DNA of 11,877 nucleotides, from positions 1 to 11,877 of the forward strand of contig CALKAL010000039.1 of assembly GCA_937983065.1 (NCBI GenBank), read 5' to 3'. Shown piece after piece: positions 6,067 to 11,877 of the stretch. This stretch comes from an uncultured Bacillaceae bacterium. Its GTDB lineage: Bacteria > Bacillota > Bacilli > Bacillales > Alkalibacillaceae. Numbering within the stretch: position 1 is the stretch's first letter; each line of letters opens with the position of its first letter. A program made the position numbers and the translations under genes. The notes beneath the pieces were generated by a model. The model worked only from the letters and a program-made list of their open reading frames with translations. It had not been told where the DNA came from and made no database searches.

Positions 6067-8480
6067 ACGTCTTCACCACCCTTTAATCGAAGTTTTATCA
6101 TAGAAATGACGCCGAGTGCTGCAATGGCAAGCACGAGAATTTCTAACATCGTATCAAGTCCACGGAAGTCAACAAGAATGACGTTAACAATGTTGTATCC
6201 ACCTGCGAGTTCCTTAGAATTTTCTATAAAGTACTCTCTGATAGATGGGTAATTCATATTACTTCCAAAGACAAAGGCACTTATCGATACAAAGGTAATC
6301 ATTACTCCGACTGAAATTGAAATGATTAAATTAACCATTTTAGTCGGTCGTTTTGATTTTTCTTTTTTAAGCTTCGGTAAATGAGCAAAAACGAGCATAA
6401 ATAAGATGACAGATACCGTTTCAATTAGAAGCTGGGTTAATGCAAGGTCTGGTGCGCGGAAAATTGTAAACATTAAAGCAACTAAATAACCCGCAACCCC
6501 TGCAATAATTACCGCCGTCATTCGGTTATTAATAAACGGTATGGCTACAATTGAAATCGTAAACGCAATTAGTGTAAGCCACATGTATGGATCAATTGGC
6601 GATAAATTCGTCGTGTTAAATTGAAATGCATCATATCGGTACATCGTATAGAAAATTAGAAGGACGATAAAGACACACATATAAAGGATATAGTCTCTTA
6701 ATCTTCCTGTTATTTGTGCTCGAGTAATCAATTGTGACCCTTTAATTAATCCATCGTAACCATGGTCGTAAAGATAATTGAAAATATCTCGCTCCGTTTT
6801 GTAAAAGCCGAATGTCTCCCATTTCCGCATGGATAAATAGAGTAAGGCTCCAATGAGGAAAACCCCGATTGTCATCCAAAGCTCCATTGAAAATCCATGC
6901 CAATGAGCAATAGACACTTCAAACCGTTCACCAATTCCGATAATTCCAGGCAGGATAGATTGCATAGCTGGTTCAATAATTGAATAGGCAAGGATATTTG
7001 GAAATAGACCGAACAGAATGACTAAAGAAATTAAAATTAAAGGACTAATTAGCATTCCGAGCGGTGCTTCTTTCACTTTTGAAACGTAAAGATTTTTAAT
7101 TCGGAATTTACCTCTAAATGTCCTAAAAAATAAGATAGCACAGTAAAGAAACGTGAATATACTCGCCACCCAAGCGATAATAGGTAAAAGCATACCCCAC
7201 GTATCTAAGTTAAAAATTCCATACTGAGAGGCATTGAGCATCCCCGTAAAGAACATTTCTTTTGATAAGAAACCATTTAACGGTGGGATTCCAGCCATTG
7301 AAGCAAGCCCAATTAACGAGATTGTTGCTGTTATTGGCATAAACGTCATAAGTCCACCTAAATTGCGGATATCTCGAGTCCCCGTTTGGTGATCGACAAT
7401 TCCCGCCGCCATAAATAACGCACCTTTAAATGTCGCGTGGTTAATTAGATGGAAGACGGCCGCTAAAATCGCTGTCGTATATAGTAAATTATCTCCACCA
7501 AGGAAATAGTAGGCGGCAGAACCAGCTCCGAGTAAGCTCATAATCATCCCGAGCTGACTGACTGTAGAGAAAGCTAAAATAGACTTCAAATCTTTTTGTC
7601 GAACAGCTTGCACAGAACCCCAAATTAACGTCGTCAATCCTGCTAATGTAACCATCCAAAACCATTCTGCGCCCCCGCCAAAAATCGGAGTCACACGAGC
7701 AACTAAATATATTCCCGCCTTAACCATCGTCGCTGAGTGTAAATACGCACTAACTGGTGTCGGTGCCTCCATGGCATCTGGTAGCCAAATATGGAAAGGG
7801 AACTGAGCAGATTTTGTAAATGCTCCAAGTAATACTAATATAATGGCTGGAATAAATAATGAACTTCCAGTAATGAGATCGACATTAGCGATAATTTCTC
7901 GTACACTAAACGTTCCGGCCATTACGTAAATTAAAGAGAATCCTCCAAGCATACTGAGTCCACCAAAAACAGTAATGAACATCGATTTCTGTGCACCGTA
8001 AACCGATTTTTCACGGTGGAACCAATAACTGATAAGTAAGGCCGATGAAACACTTGTCACTTCCCAAAATACGTATAAGACAATTAAGTTATCCGATAAG
8101 ACAACCCCTAGCATTGCACCCATAAATAATAAAAGATAGACGTAAAAGTTATTAAGTTGCTCTTTTTTATCTGATAAATAATAAATGGAATACAATACAA
8201 CTAATGCACCGATTCCAGTAATTAACAAAGCGAATAATAGACTTAATCCATCAATATATAAATCCAAATGGATACCTAGTGAAGGTACCCAGGGTAAACG
8301 TTCAATGACAGTTTCACCACTGCTTGTAATTGGTAAAAAGCTTAAGAAATAAACAAATAGAACAAGAGGTAAAGCTAGTACAAACCAACCAGTATGCACT
8401 TTTCGAATATATTTATGTAGTAGTGGGATAAATATGGCTAACAAAAAGGGGGAAATCGTAGCCCAATGTAGTAATGTCAC
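6063..8480 (-). CDS. mrpA: Mrp Na+/H+ antiporter subunit A
   Basis: 805-residue largest Mrp subunit, made of three parts: a NuoL-like antiporter module (about 1-480), a linker with further helices (about 480-620), and a C-terminal DUF4040/MbhE-like region. Visible key features are E140 in VLYVFWEVTSVSSALL, K223 in LGAFTKSAQFPFHIWLPDAM, K254 in SATMVKAGIYLVAR, and H345/H348 in FHLINHATFKGALF. In the C-terminal part, APDLALTQLLIETVS is the DUF4040 signature and VDFRGLDTMLEI is the MbhE-like one. The start is GTG at 8480, with GGAGGT (8492-8487) six bases upstream, and the N-terminus MTLLHWATISPFLLA fits known MrpA proteins. As first gene of the operon it follows a 320-base intergenic region. 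Length is normal and no frame break is seen. Confidence 0.97.
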   Translation of the reverse strand: MTLLHWATISPFLLAIFIPLLHKYIRKVHTGWFVLALPLVLFVYFLSFLPITSSGETVIERLPWVPSLGIHLDLYIDGLSLLFALLITGIGALVVLYSIYYLSDKKEQLNNFYVYLLLFMGAMLGVVLSDNLIVLYVFWEVTSVSSALLISYWFHREKSVYGAQKSMFITVFGGLSMLGGFSLIYVMAGTFSVREIIANVDLITGSSLFIPAIILVLLGAFTKSAQFPFHIWLPDAMEAPTPVSAYLHSATMVKAGIYLVARVTPIFGGGAEWFWMVTLAGLTTLIWGSVQAVRQKDLKSILAFSTVSQLGMIMSLLGAGSAAYYFLGGDNLLYTTAILAAVFHLINHATFKGALFMAAGIVDHQTGTRDIRNLGGLMTFMPITATISLIGLASMAGIPPLNGFLSKEMFFTGMLNASQYGIFNLDTWGMLLPIIAWVASIFTFLYCAILFFRTFRGKFRIKNLYVSKVKEAPLGMLISPLILISLVILFGLFPNILAYSIIEPAMQSILPGIIGIGERFEVSIAHWHGFSMELWMTIGVFLIGALLYLSMRKWETFGFYKTERDIFNYLYDHGYDGLIKGSQLITRAQITGRLRDYILYMCVFIVLLIFYTMYRYDAFQFNTTNLSPIDPYMWLTLIAFTISIVAIPFINNRMTAVIIAGVAGYLVALMFTIFRAPDLALTQLLIETVSVILFMLVFAHLPKLKKEKSKRPTKMVNLIISISVGVMITFVSISAFVFGSNMNYPSIREYFIENSKELAGGYNIVNVILVDFRGLDTMLEILVLAIAALGVISMIKLRLKGGEDV

Positions 8481-8486
8481 TTAAAT

Positions 8487-8492
8487 ACCTCC
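8487..8492 (-). promoter_or_regulatory. Ribosome binding site of mrpA deciding a GTG start
   Basis: GGAGGT read leftward, six bases before GTG 8480. No in-frame ATG with a comparable site exists nearby, so this fixes the less common GTG start of the first Mrp subunit. Confidence 0.85.
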
Positions 8493-8582
8493 TTCTTTGT
8501 TATTCAAAATATAGATGAAACGTATATATTCTTTTATTATTCAAAAAAACCCCTTCCTTATCCTATGTTTTCTTTTAAAATT

Positions 8583-8628
8583 AAAAAAGAGTCTCTCACG
8601 GGCATACTTCGCCTATGGTGACAGACTC
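8583..8628 (-). terminator. Leftward rho-independent terminator upstream of mrpA
   Basis: Read leftward, GAGTCTGTCAC (8628-8618) pairs with GTGAGAGACTC (8599-8589), an 11-bp stem with one G-G mismatch. Above it are a 3-base CCC bulge, a 4-bp CATA/TATG helix and a GGCGAAG loop. The hairpin is followed immediately by TTTTTT (8588-8583), then AATTTT. The polarity fits termination of transcripts coming from the GNAT gene, whose stop is at 8804. The distance of about 175 bases from that stop is long, so it may alternatively lie in an mrp leader RNA. The rest of the 8481-8803 gap is AT-rich; I see no clear sigma-A promoter or known riboswitch there. Confidence 0.75.
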
Positions 8629-8803
8629 CTCCTAAAAAGCACATTGTATATTTGTGATTTATTTTAACTCATTTCGGTTCAAAAATAAAGGGGTGATTTC
8701 GAATCGCTTTAAAAAGCTGTAGTTTTGAGACAAACTATTTTCTGTTTTATGCAGTCTTTTTTCACCGAACATTTCTGCTCCTATTTTTACGTTTATACTC
8801 ACT

Positions 8804-9319
8804 CTACGCTAAATCTATGTCCCTTATGTCATCCCAACCGTAGATAAGAGTTTTGAATTTTTCTCCTGCTATTTCAAGCTCCGTGGAATCGATTATTTTT
8901 GCGCCAAGGGCCTCGTAAAAATATCGGGAATCGTTATCTTCTAATACGAATACGACCATTGAAAATATACCTGCTTCCACGAATTCATTCATGATCGGTT
9001 TAAGTAATTGCTTACCTAAACCTTTCCTCTGCTCATTTTTTAAAATGTATATGGCGTACAATTCACCTTTGTGATGAGGGTATTTACCTGTTCTTTCTTT
9101 ACCCGCATTAGAGTAACCGACAATTTCTCCAACGTTATTTTCAGCAACGTATACTGCTTGATAAGAGATTATGTCTTTCCATTTTTCTTCTCTGCTTTCG
9201 TAAGTCATTTTGTTTAAAAATTCGTCTGGTACGATATTTTTATAGGTCGTTTTCCAACTATCTACTTGTACTTTTGCAACGCCTTTAGCATCATCTATAA
9301 CAGCCCTTCTTATTTTCAA
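8804..9319 (-). CDS. GNAT family N-acetyltransferase
   Basis: About 171-residue GCN5-related acetyltransferase that would transfer an acetyl group from acetyl-CoA to an amine. Visible parts are the N-terminal MKIRRAVIDDAKGVAKVQVD strand-helix, then DSWKTTYKNIVPDEFLN. Motif A, ELYAIYILKNEQRKGLGKQL, is at 86-105, with the acetyl-CoA pyrophosphate loop QRKGLG at 97-102. SRYFYEALGAK is the C-terminal motif B helix. I choose TTG 9319 because GAGGTG (9331-9326) lies six bases upstream and the protein then begins like its relatives. The GTG at 9328 would overlap that site. The gene starts just after the VOC gene stop, so the two form one unit. The substrate is unknown. Confidence 0.88.
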   Translation of the reverse strand: MKIRRAVIDDAKGVAKVQVDSWKTTYKNIVPDEFLNKMTYESREEKWKDIISYQAVYVAENNVGEIVGYSNAGKERTGKYPHHKGELYAIYILKNEQRKGLGKQLLKPIMNEFVEAGIFSMVVFVLEDNDSRYFYEALGAKIIDSTELEIAGEKFKTLIYGWDDIRDIDLA

Positions 9320-9334
9320 ATTCCTCACCTCAAA

Positions 9335-9766
9335 TTAAATCGTTAGCATAGCTCCTCTTTCATCGAATGTTGAATCTGGGTTATAAGCGACTTCCCAAAT
9401 GTTATTTTCTACATCAGCAAATGAAGCGGCTTTAAAACCTGATGATGCCTCATTTGGTTCACTTAAAACTTTTCCACCAATTTTCTTTACATGTTCAATC
9501 GTTGAATCAACTTGCTCCGGTTTGTCTACGTTAATGGCTAATGTGATCCCTTTAAACGTATTTTCGAAAGGTTGGATCGCTAAACCAGAGTCTTTCGCTA
9601 ATTTTTCAATCGAGTAGAGTGATAATAGTACGCCAGCTGTTTTAAATACAGCGTAGTCAACATAGCCGTGGTCTGTTTCTTCCCAGCCTAAGTCATTATA
9701 AAATTTCCGAACACGGGGTAAATCAAAACATCCGATAGTTACTAAACTAACCCTTTGTAACACCAT
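9335..9766 (-). CDS. VOC family (glyoxalase/bleomycin resistance fold) protein
   Basis: 143-residue single-domain pair of beta-alpha-beta-beta-beta units. The N-terminal unit shows LVTIGCFDLPRVRKFYNDLG (8-27) followed by GVLLSLYS. The second has GITLAINVDKPEQVDSTIEH, GGKVLSEP and a closing strand FADVENNIWEVAYNP, whose glutamate is the usual metal-ligand position. The first-strand histidine common in glyoxalases is not seen, so glyoxalase I activity is not implied. Family members range from metal-dependent isomerases and dioxygenases to binding proteins. The ATG at 9766 has GAGGGG five bases upstream. It is first in a two-gene unit with the GNAT gene and divergent from the oxidoreductase gene. 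The family is clear; the reaction is not. Confidence 0.87.
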   Translation of the reverse strand: MVLQRVSLVTIGCFDLPRVRKFYNDLGWEETDHGYVDYAVFKTAGVLLSLYSIEKLAKDSGLAIQPFENTFKGITLAINVDKPEQVDSTIEHVKKIGGKVLSEPNEASSGFKAASFADVENNIWEVAYNPDSTFDERGAMLTI

Positions 9767-9804
9767 ACAATCCCCTCTGTTATTTTCTTTTTTTATTATT
9801 TTTT

Positions 9805-9837
9805 ATATTACCATAAACGCTTTAGTTTTCGGTTCAA
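9805..9837 (-). promoter_or_regulatory. Candidate promoter of the VOC-GNAT unit
   Basis: Read leftward, an extended -10-like TGGTAATAT (9813-9805) lies about 40 bases before the VOC ATG. A TTGAAC (9837-9832) upstream is a good -35 but is 21 bases from this -10, too far. With TATGGT as -10 the spacing would be 16. Weak support. Confidence 0.3.
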
Positions 9838-9862
9838 TTATTTAATATTGCTTTGAATTAGG

Positions 9863-9871
9863 TGATACAAT
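9863..9871 (+). promoter_or_regulatory. Extended -10 promoter of the NmrA-type oxidoreductase gene
   Basis: TGATACAAT is an extended -10 element (TG, one base, TACAAT) about 40 bases before the ATG at 9911. No good -35 is seen at 16-18 bases upstream, consistent with an extended -10 promoter. The gene's ribosome site AGGAGAGG (9897-9904) lies between. Confidence 0.5.
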
Positions 9872-9910
9872 GCAATCAAACTAAGTGATTAATGTTAGGA
9901 GAGGTAGTTC

Positions 9911-10768
9911 ATGATTTTAGTGACTGGAGCAACTGGACAAATAGGTCGATTAGTTATTGAAGAACTATTGAATAGAGACGTGCCTGTTCGGGCTTTTGTT
10001 CGAAGGGAAGATGGACTAAGTGATTTAAAAAATGAAAGTTTAGAGGTAGCAATTGGGACATTTGAAGATAGAAAGTCGATTGAAGAAGCGGTAAAAGGGG
10101 TGACACGTCTATTTTTAATTGCGAGGGATAATCCAGAGCAAGTATCGCAACATGAAAATGTCATTCGTGTTGCAGAACAAGCTGGAGTCAAGCATATTGT
10201 GAAGTTATCAGCGTTTGGTGCTTCTAAAGATTCTCCTGTTGCTTTAATGAGGTGGCATTATGAAACAGAAGACAGACTGAAAAATTCTGAATTGAAGTGG
10301 ACCTTTATAAGACCTCATTTGTATATGCAAAATTTGTTACGGTTTGCGGGTACGGTTATAGACAAAAATGAATTTTCAGCGCCGATGAGTTTTGATGCTT
10401 TTTCTTTAATTGATGTTCGGGATATTGCAGAAGTTGCAGCGAAAATATTAGAAGAAGGCGGGCATGAGTCAAAAATTTACACTTTAACAGGACCAAAAGC
10501 GGTTACGTATGATGACGTCGCTAATCATTTATCCCAAATATTAAATAGAAAAATTCATTATCGCTCAGTTTCACAAGTGAATTATTATGAACATCTTATT
10601 TCAACAGGTGTTTCTTCGTGGAGAGCATACGATTTAGCCTACATTGCGGATGCGTATCCTGGAGATGATAAAAATATGATTACGACAGATATTAATGATT
10701 TATTAGGTCGTCCTGCACGTAACTTAGAAACGTTTTTAAAGGATCATCAAGCTGTTTTTAACAAATAA
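9911..10768 (+). CDS. NmrA-type NAD(P)-binding oxidoreductase
   Basis: 285-residue atypical short-chain dehydrogenase of the NmrA/YtfG (quinone or azo-reductase-like) group. The N-terminus MILVTGATGQIGRLVIEELL carries the Rossmann dinucleotide loop GATGQIG (6-12). Next come VRAFVRRED, whose arginines may favour NADP, and VTRLFLIARDNPEQ. KHIVKLSAFGAS is the typical strand and substrate region, and WTFIRPHLYMQNLL the NmrA-family segment. FSLIDVRDIAEVAAKIL and YTLTGPKAVTYDDVANHLS are usual near the C-terminal half. There is no classical SDR YxxxK pair, as is common in this group. The ATG at 9911 has AGGAGAGG six bases upstream. It is divergent from the VOC gene and apparently monocistronic. The substrate is unknown; regulatory (redox-sensing) members of the family also exist. 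Confidence 0.87.
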   Translation: MILVTGATGQIGRLVIEELLNRDVPVRAFVRREDGLSDLKNESLEVAIGTFEDRKSIEEAVKGVTRLFLIARDNPEQVSQHENVIRVAEQAGVKHIVKLSAFGASKDSPVALMRWHYETEDRLKNSELKWTFIRPHLYMQNLLRFAGTVIDKNEFSAPMSFDAFSLIDVRDIAEVAAKILEEGGHESKIYTLTGPKAVTYDDVANHLSQILNRKIHYRSVSQVNYYEHLISTGVSSWRAYDLAYIADAYPGDDKNMITTDINDLLGRPARNLETFLKDHQAVFNK

Positions 10769-10823
10769 TCTTTTTAACACGATGAAATAAGTCATTAACC
10801 TTTTTAAGCTGTACAAAAATAGT

Positions 10824-10853
10824 TTGAAATGAGGTTAACAAGCATGATATAAG
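10824..10853 (+). promoter_or_regulatory. Sigma-A-type promoter of the tRNA-dihydrouridine synthase gene
   Basis: TTGAAA (10824-10829), an 18-base spacer, then TATAAG (10848-10853) preceded by TG at 10845-10846 (extended -10). It lies about 75 bases before the ATG at 10927. This is the best promoter match in the window. No clear terminator is seen between the oxidoreductase stop (10768) and this site. Confidence 0.65.
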
Positions 10854-10926
10854 TATAAAAGGAATGTTAAGTTTTATATGTTTTTTTAATATCGAGACTA
10901 TTTTATTCAGCAAGGGAAGGTTTAAT

Positions 10927-11877
10927 ATGACAAACAATTTTTGGCAAGAGTTACCGAAGCCATTTTTTATATTAGCACCGATGGAAGATGTGACAGACGT
11001 TGTTTTTCGCCATGTCATAAGTGCTGCGGCAAGGCCGGATGTCTTTTTTACGGAGTTTACAAATACAGTGAGCTACTGTCATCCCGAGGGAAATGAAAGT
11101 GTGCGAGGTCGTTTAACGTTTACAGAGGATGAACAGCCAATTGTCGCTCATATTTGGGGGGATGAGCCAAAATATTTCCGCCAAATGAGTATAGGAATGG
11201 CTGAAGCGGGTTTTAAAGGAATCGATATAAATATGGGATGTCCAGTGCATAACGTTGCAGCTAAAGGAAAAGGCGCGGGTTTAATTCGTCGTCCTGATGT
11301 TACCGCTGAAATTATTGAAGCGACAAAAGCAGGAGGATTACCTGTTAGTGTGAAGACAAGGCTCGGTTATACAGCTGTTGATGAATGGCGCGATTGGTTG
11401 ACTCACGTTTTCGAACAAGATATTGCTAATCTATCTATTCATCTCCGTACGCGAAAAGAAATGAGTGACTATCCAGCCCATTGGGAACTCATCCCTGAAA
11501 TTAAAAAGCTACGTGATGAAGTGGCACCTCAAACTTTGCTCACGATTAATGGCGATATTCCGAATCGTCAAGTCGGTTTAGAGCTCGTTGAGAAATATGA
11601 TGTCGATGGTGTTATGATCGGGCGTGGGGTTTTTAAAAATCCGTTCGCTTTTGAAAAAGAGCCGAAAGAGCATAGCAGTGAAGAGCTAATTGATTTATTA
11701 AGATTGCATCTCGATCTTTTTGATAAATATTCTGAAATGGAACCTCGTCTGTTTAAGCCATTACGTCGGTTCTTTAAAATATATATTAAAGGATTTCCTG
11801 GGGCGAGTGAGTTGAGGCATCAGTTGATGGATACGAATTCAACGGATGAAGTGCGGGTATTGTTGGACGAAATAGAT
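10927..11877 (+). CDS. dus: tRNA-dihydrouridine synthase (3' partial)
   Basis: FMN enzyme that reduces uridine to 5,6-dihydrouridine in tRNA using NAD(P)H. 317 codons are visible with no stop before the window edge; close relatives are near 320-325 residues, so only a few codons are missing. The TIM-barrel features are PFFILAPMEDVTDVVFRHV (12-30, FMN-binding start), FFTEFTNTVSYCHPEG and IVAHIWGDEP. GIDINMGCPVHNVAAKGKG (98-116) includes the catalytic Cys105. VSVKTRLGY (140-148) gives the FMN/substrate-binding K143 and R145. LSIHLRTRKEMSDYPAHWE is followed by LLTINGDIPN and GVMIGRGVFKNPFAF (phosphate-binding). The C-terminal helical domain follows. The ATG at 10927 has GGGAAGG six bases upstream. 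The protein belongs to the bacterial Dus family typical of Bacillus; its target tRNA position is not readable from sequence. Confidence 0.95.
   Translation, partial: MTNNFWQELPKPFFILAPMEDVTDVVFRHVISAAARPDVFFTEFTNTVSYCHPEGNESVRGRLTFTEDEQPIVAHIWGDEPKYFRQMSIGMAEAGFKGIDINMGCPVHNVAAKGKGAGLIRRPDVTAEIIEATKAGGLPVSVKTRLGYTAVDEWRDWLTHVFEQDIANLSIHLRTRKEMSDYPAHWELIPEIKKLRDEVAPQTLLTINGDIPNRQVGLELVEKYDVDGVMIGRGVFKNPFAFEKEPKEHSSEELIDLLRLHLDLFDKYSEMEPRLFKPLRRFFKIYIKGFPGASELRHQLMDTNSTDEVRVLLDEID

Noticed and set aside
6031..6252. 73-codon rightward frame opposite the mrpA/mrpB junction
   Set aside because: Antisense shadow of conserved coding sequence, no ribosome site.
8567..8612. 15-codon leader peptide (ATG within the hairpin) before mrpA
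   Set aside because: The only ribosome-like AGGAGG is over 20 bases away and the ATG lies inside the stem.
8481..8803. Known Na+ or Mn2+ riboswitch upstream of mrpA
   Set aside because: I could not match any riboswitch consensus I know; only the hairpin plus U-tract is supported.
9399..9617. 72-codon frame antisense to the VOC gene
   Set aside because: Lies wholly within a well-supported gene on the other strand; no independent support.
8672..9837. Shared 11-mer TTGAACCGAAA upstream of the mrp and VOC genes as a common operator
   Set aside because: Matches of this length are expected by chance in an AT-rich window of this size, and the two contexts differ.
9895..10191. 98-codon leftward frame antisense to the NmrA-type oxidoreductase
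   Set aside because: Serine/threonine-rich shadow product covering the ribosome site of the real gene.
10758..11018. 86-codon leftward frame across the dus promoter and start
   Set aside because: Overlaps the strong promoter and the conserved N-terminus of the synthase; no ribosome site.

Overview
The window looks like chromosomal DNA of a low-GC Firmicute, most likely a member of the Bacillaceae. Codon use is AT-rich, Shine-Dalgarno sites are strong (GGAGG-type), GTG and TTG starts occur, and the centre is a complete seven-gene Mrp Na+/H+ antiporter operon in the Bacillus order A-B-C-D-E-F-G. I cannot name the species.

Layout. 1-974 (+) holds the end of a PadR-type repressor gene, cut by the left edge, overlapping by ATGA a gene for a HAAS-type four-helix membrane protein. 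975-1883 has no intact gene. It holds an imperfect inverted-repeat segment, a short frame interrupted by a stop at codon 3, and a decayed Phd/YefM-RelE/ParE toxin-antitoxin module whose toxin keeps its two ends but has lost its middle. A strong hairpin follows. 1914-2624 (+) encodes a nucleotidyltransferase-fold protein and ends at a terminator lying between it and the convergent mrp operon.

2714-8480 (-) is mrpABCDEFG, tightly packed with overlaps or a 5-base gap. The seven membrane proteins form one hetero-oligomeric antiporter that expels Na+ in exchange for H+, giving Na+ resistance and alkaline pH homeostasis. The proposed ion-pathway residues in MrpA and MrpD are present. About 100 bases upstream of mrpA is a leftward hairpin plus U-tract. 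It probably ends the preceding GNAT/VOC transcript, although a role in the mrp leader cannot be excluded.

8804-9766 (-) encodes a VOC (glyoxalase/bleomycin-resistance fold) protein and a GNAT acetyltransferase as a two-gene unit. Divergent from it at 9911-10768 (+) is an NmrA-type NAD(P)-binding oxidoreductase. From 10927 to the right edge (+) is a tRNA-dihydrouridine synthase gene, complete except for its last few codons, behind a good sigma-A-type promoter.

The window is mostly ordinary housekeeping and accessory Bacillaceae DNA. I found no convincing new multi-gene system. The most interesting part is the gene-decay zone at 975-1840.
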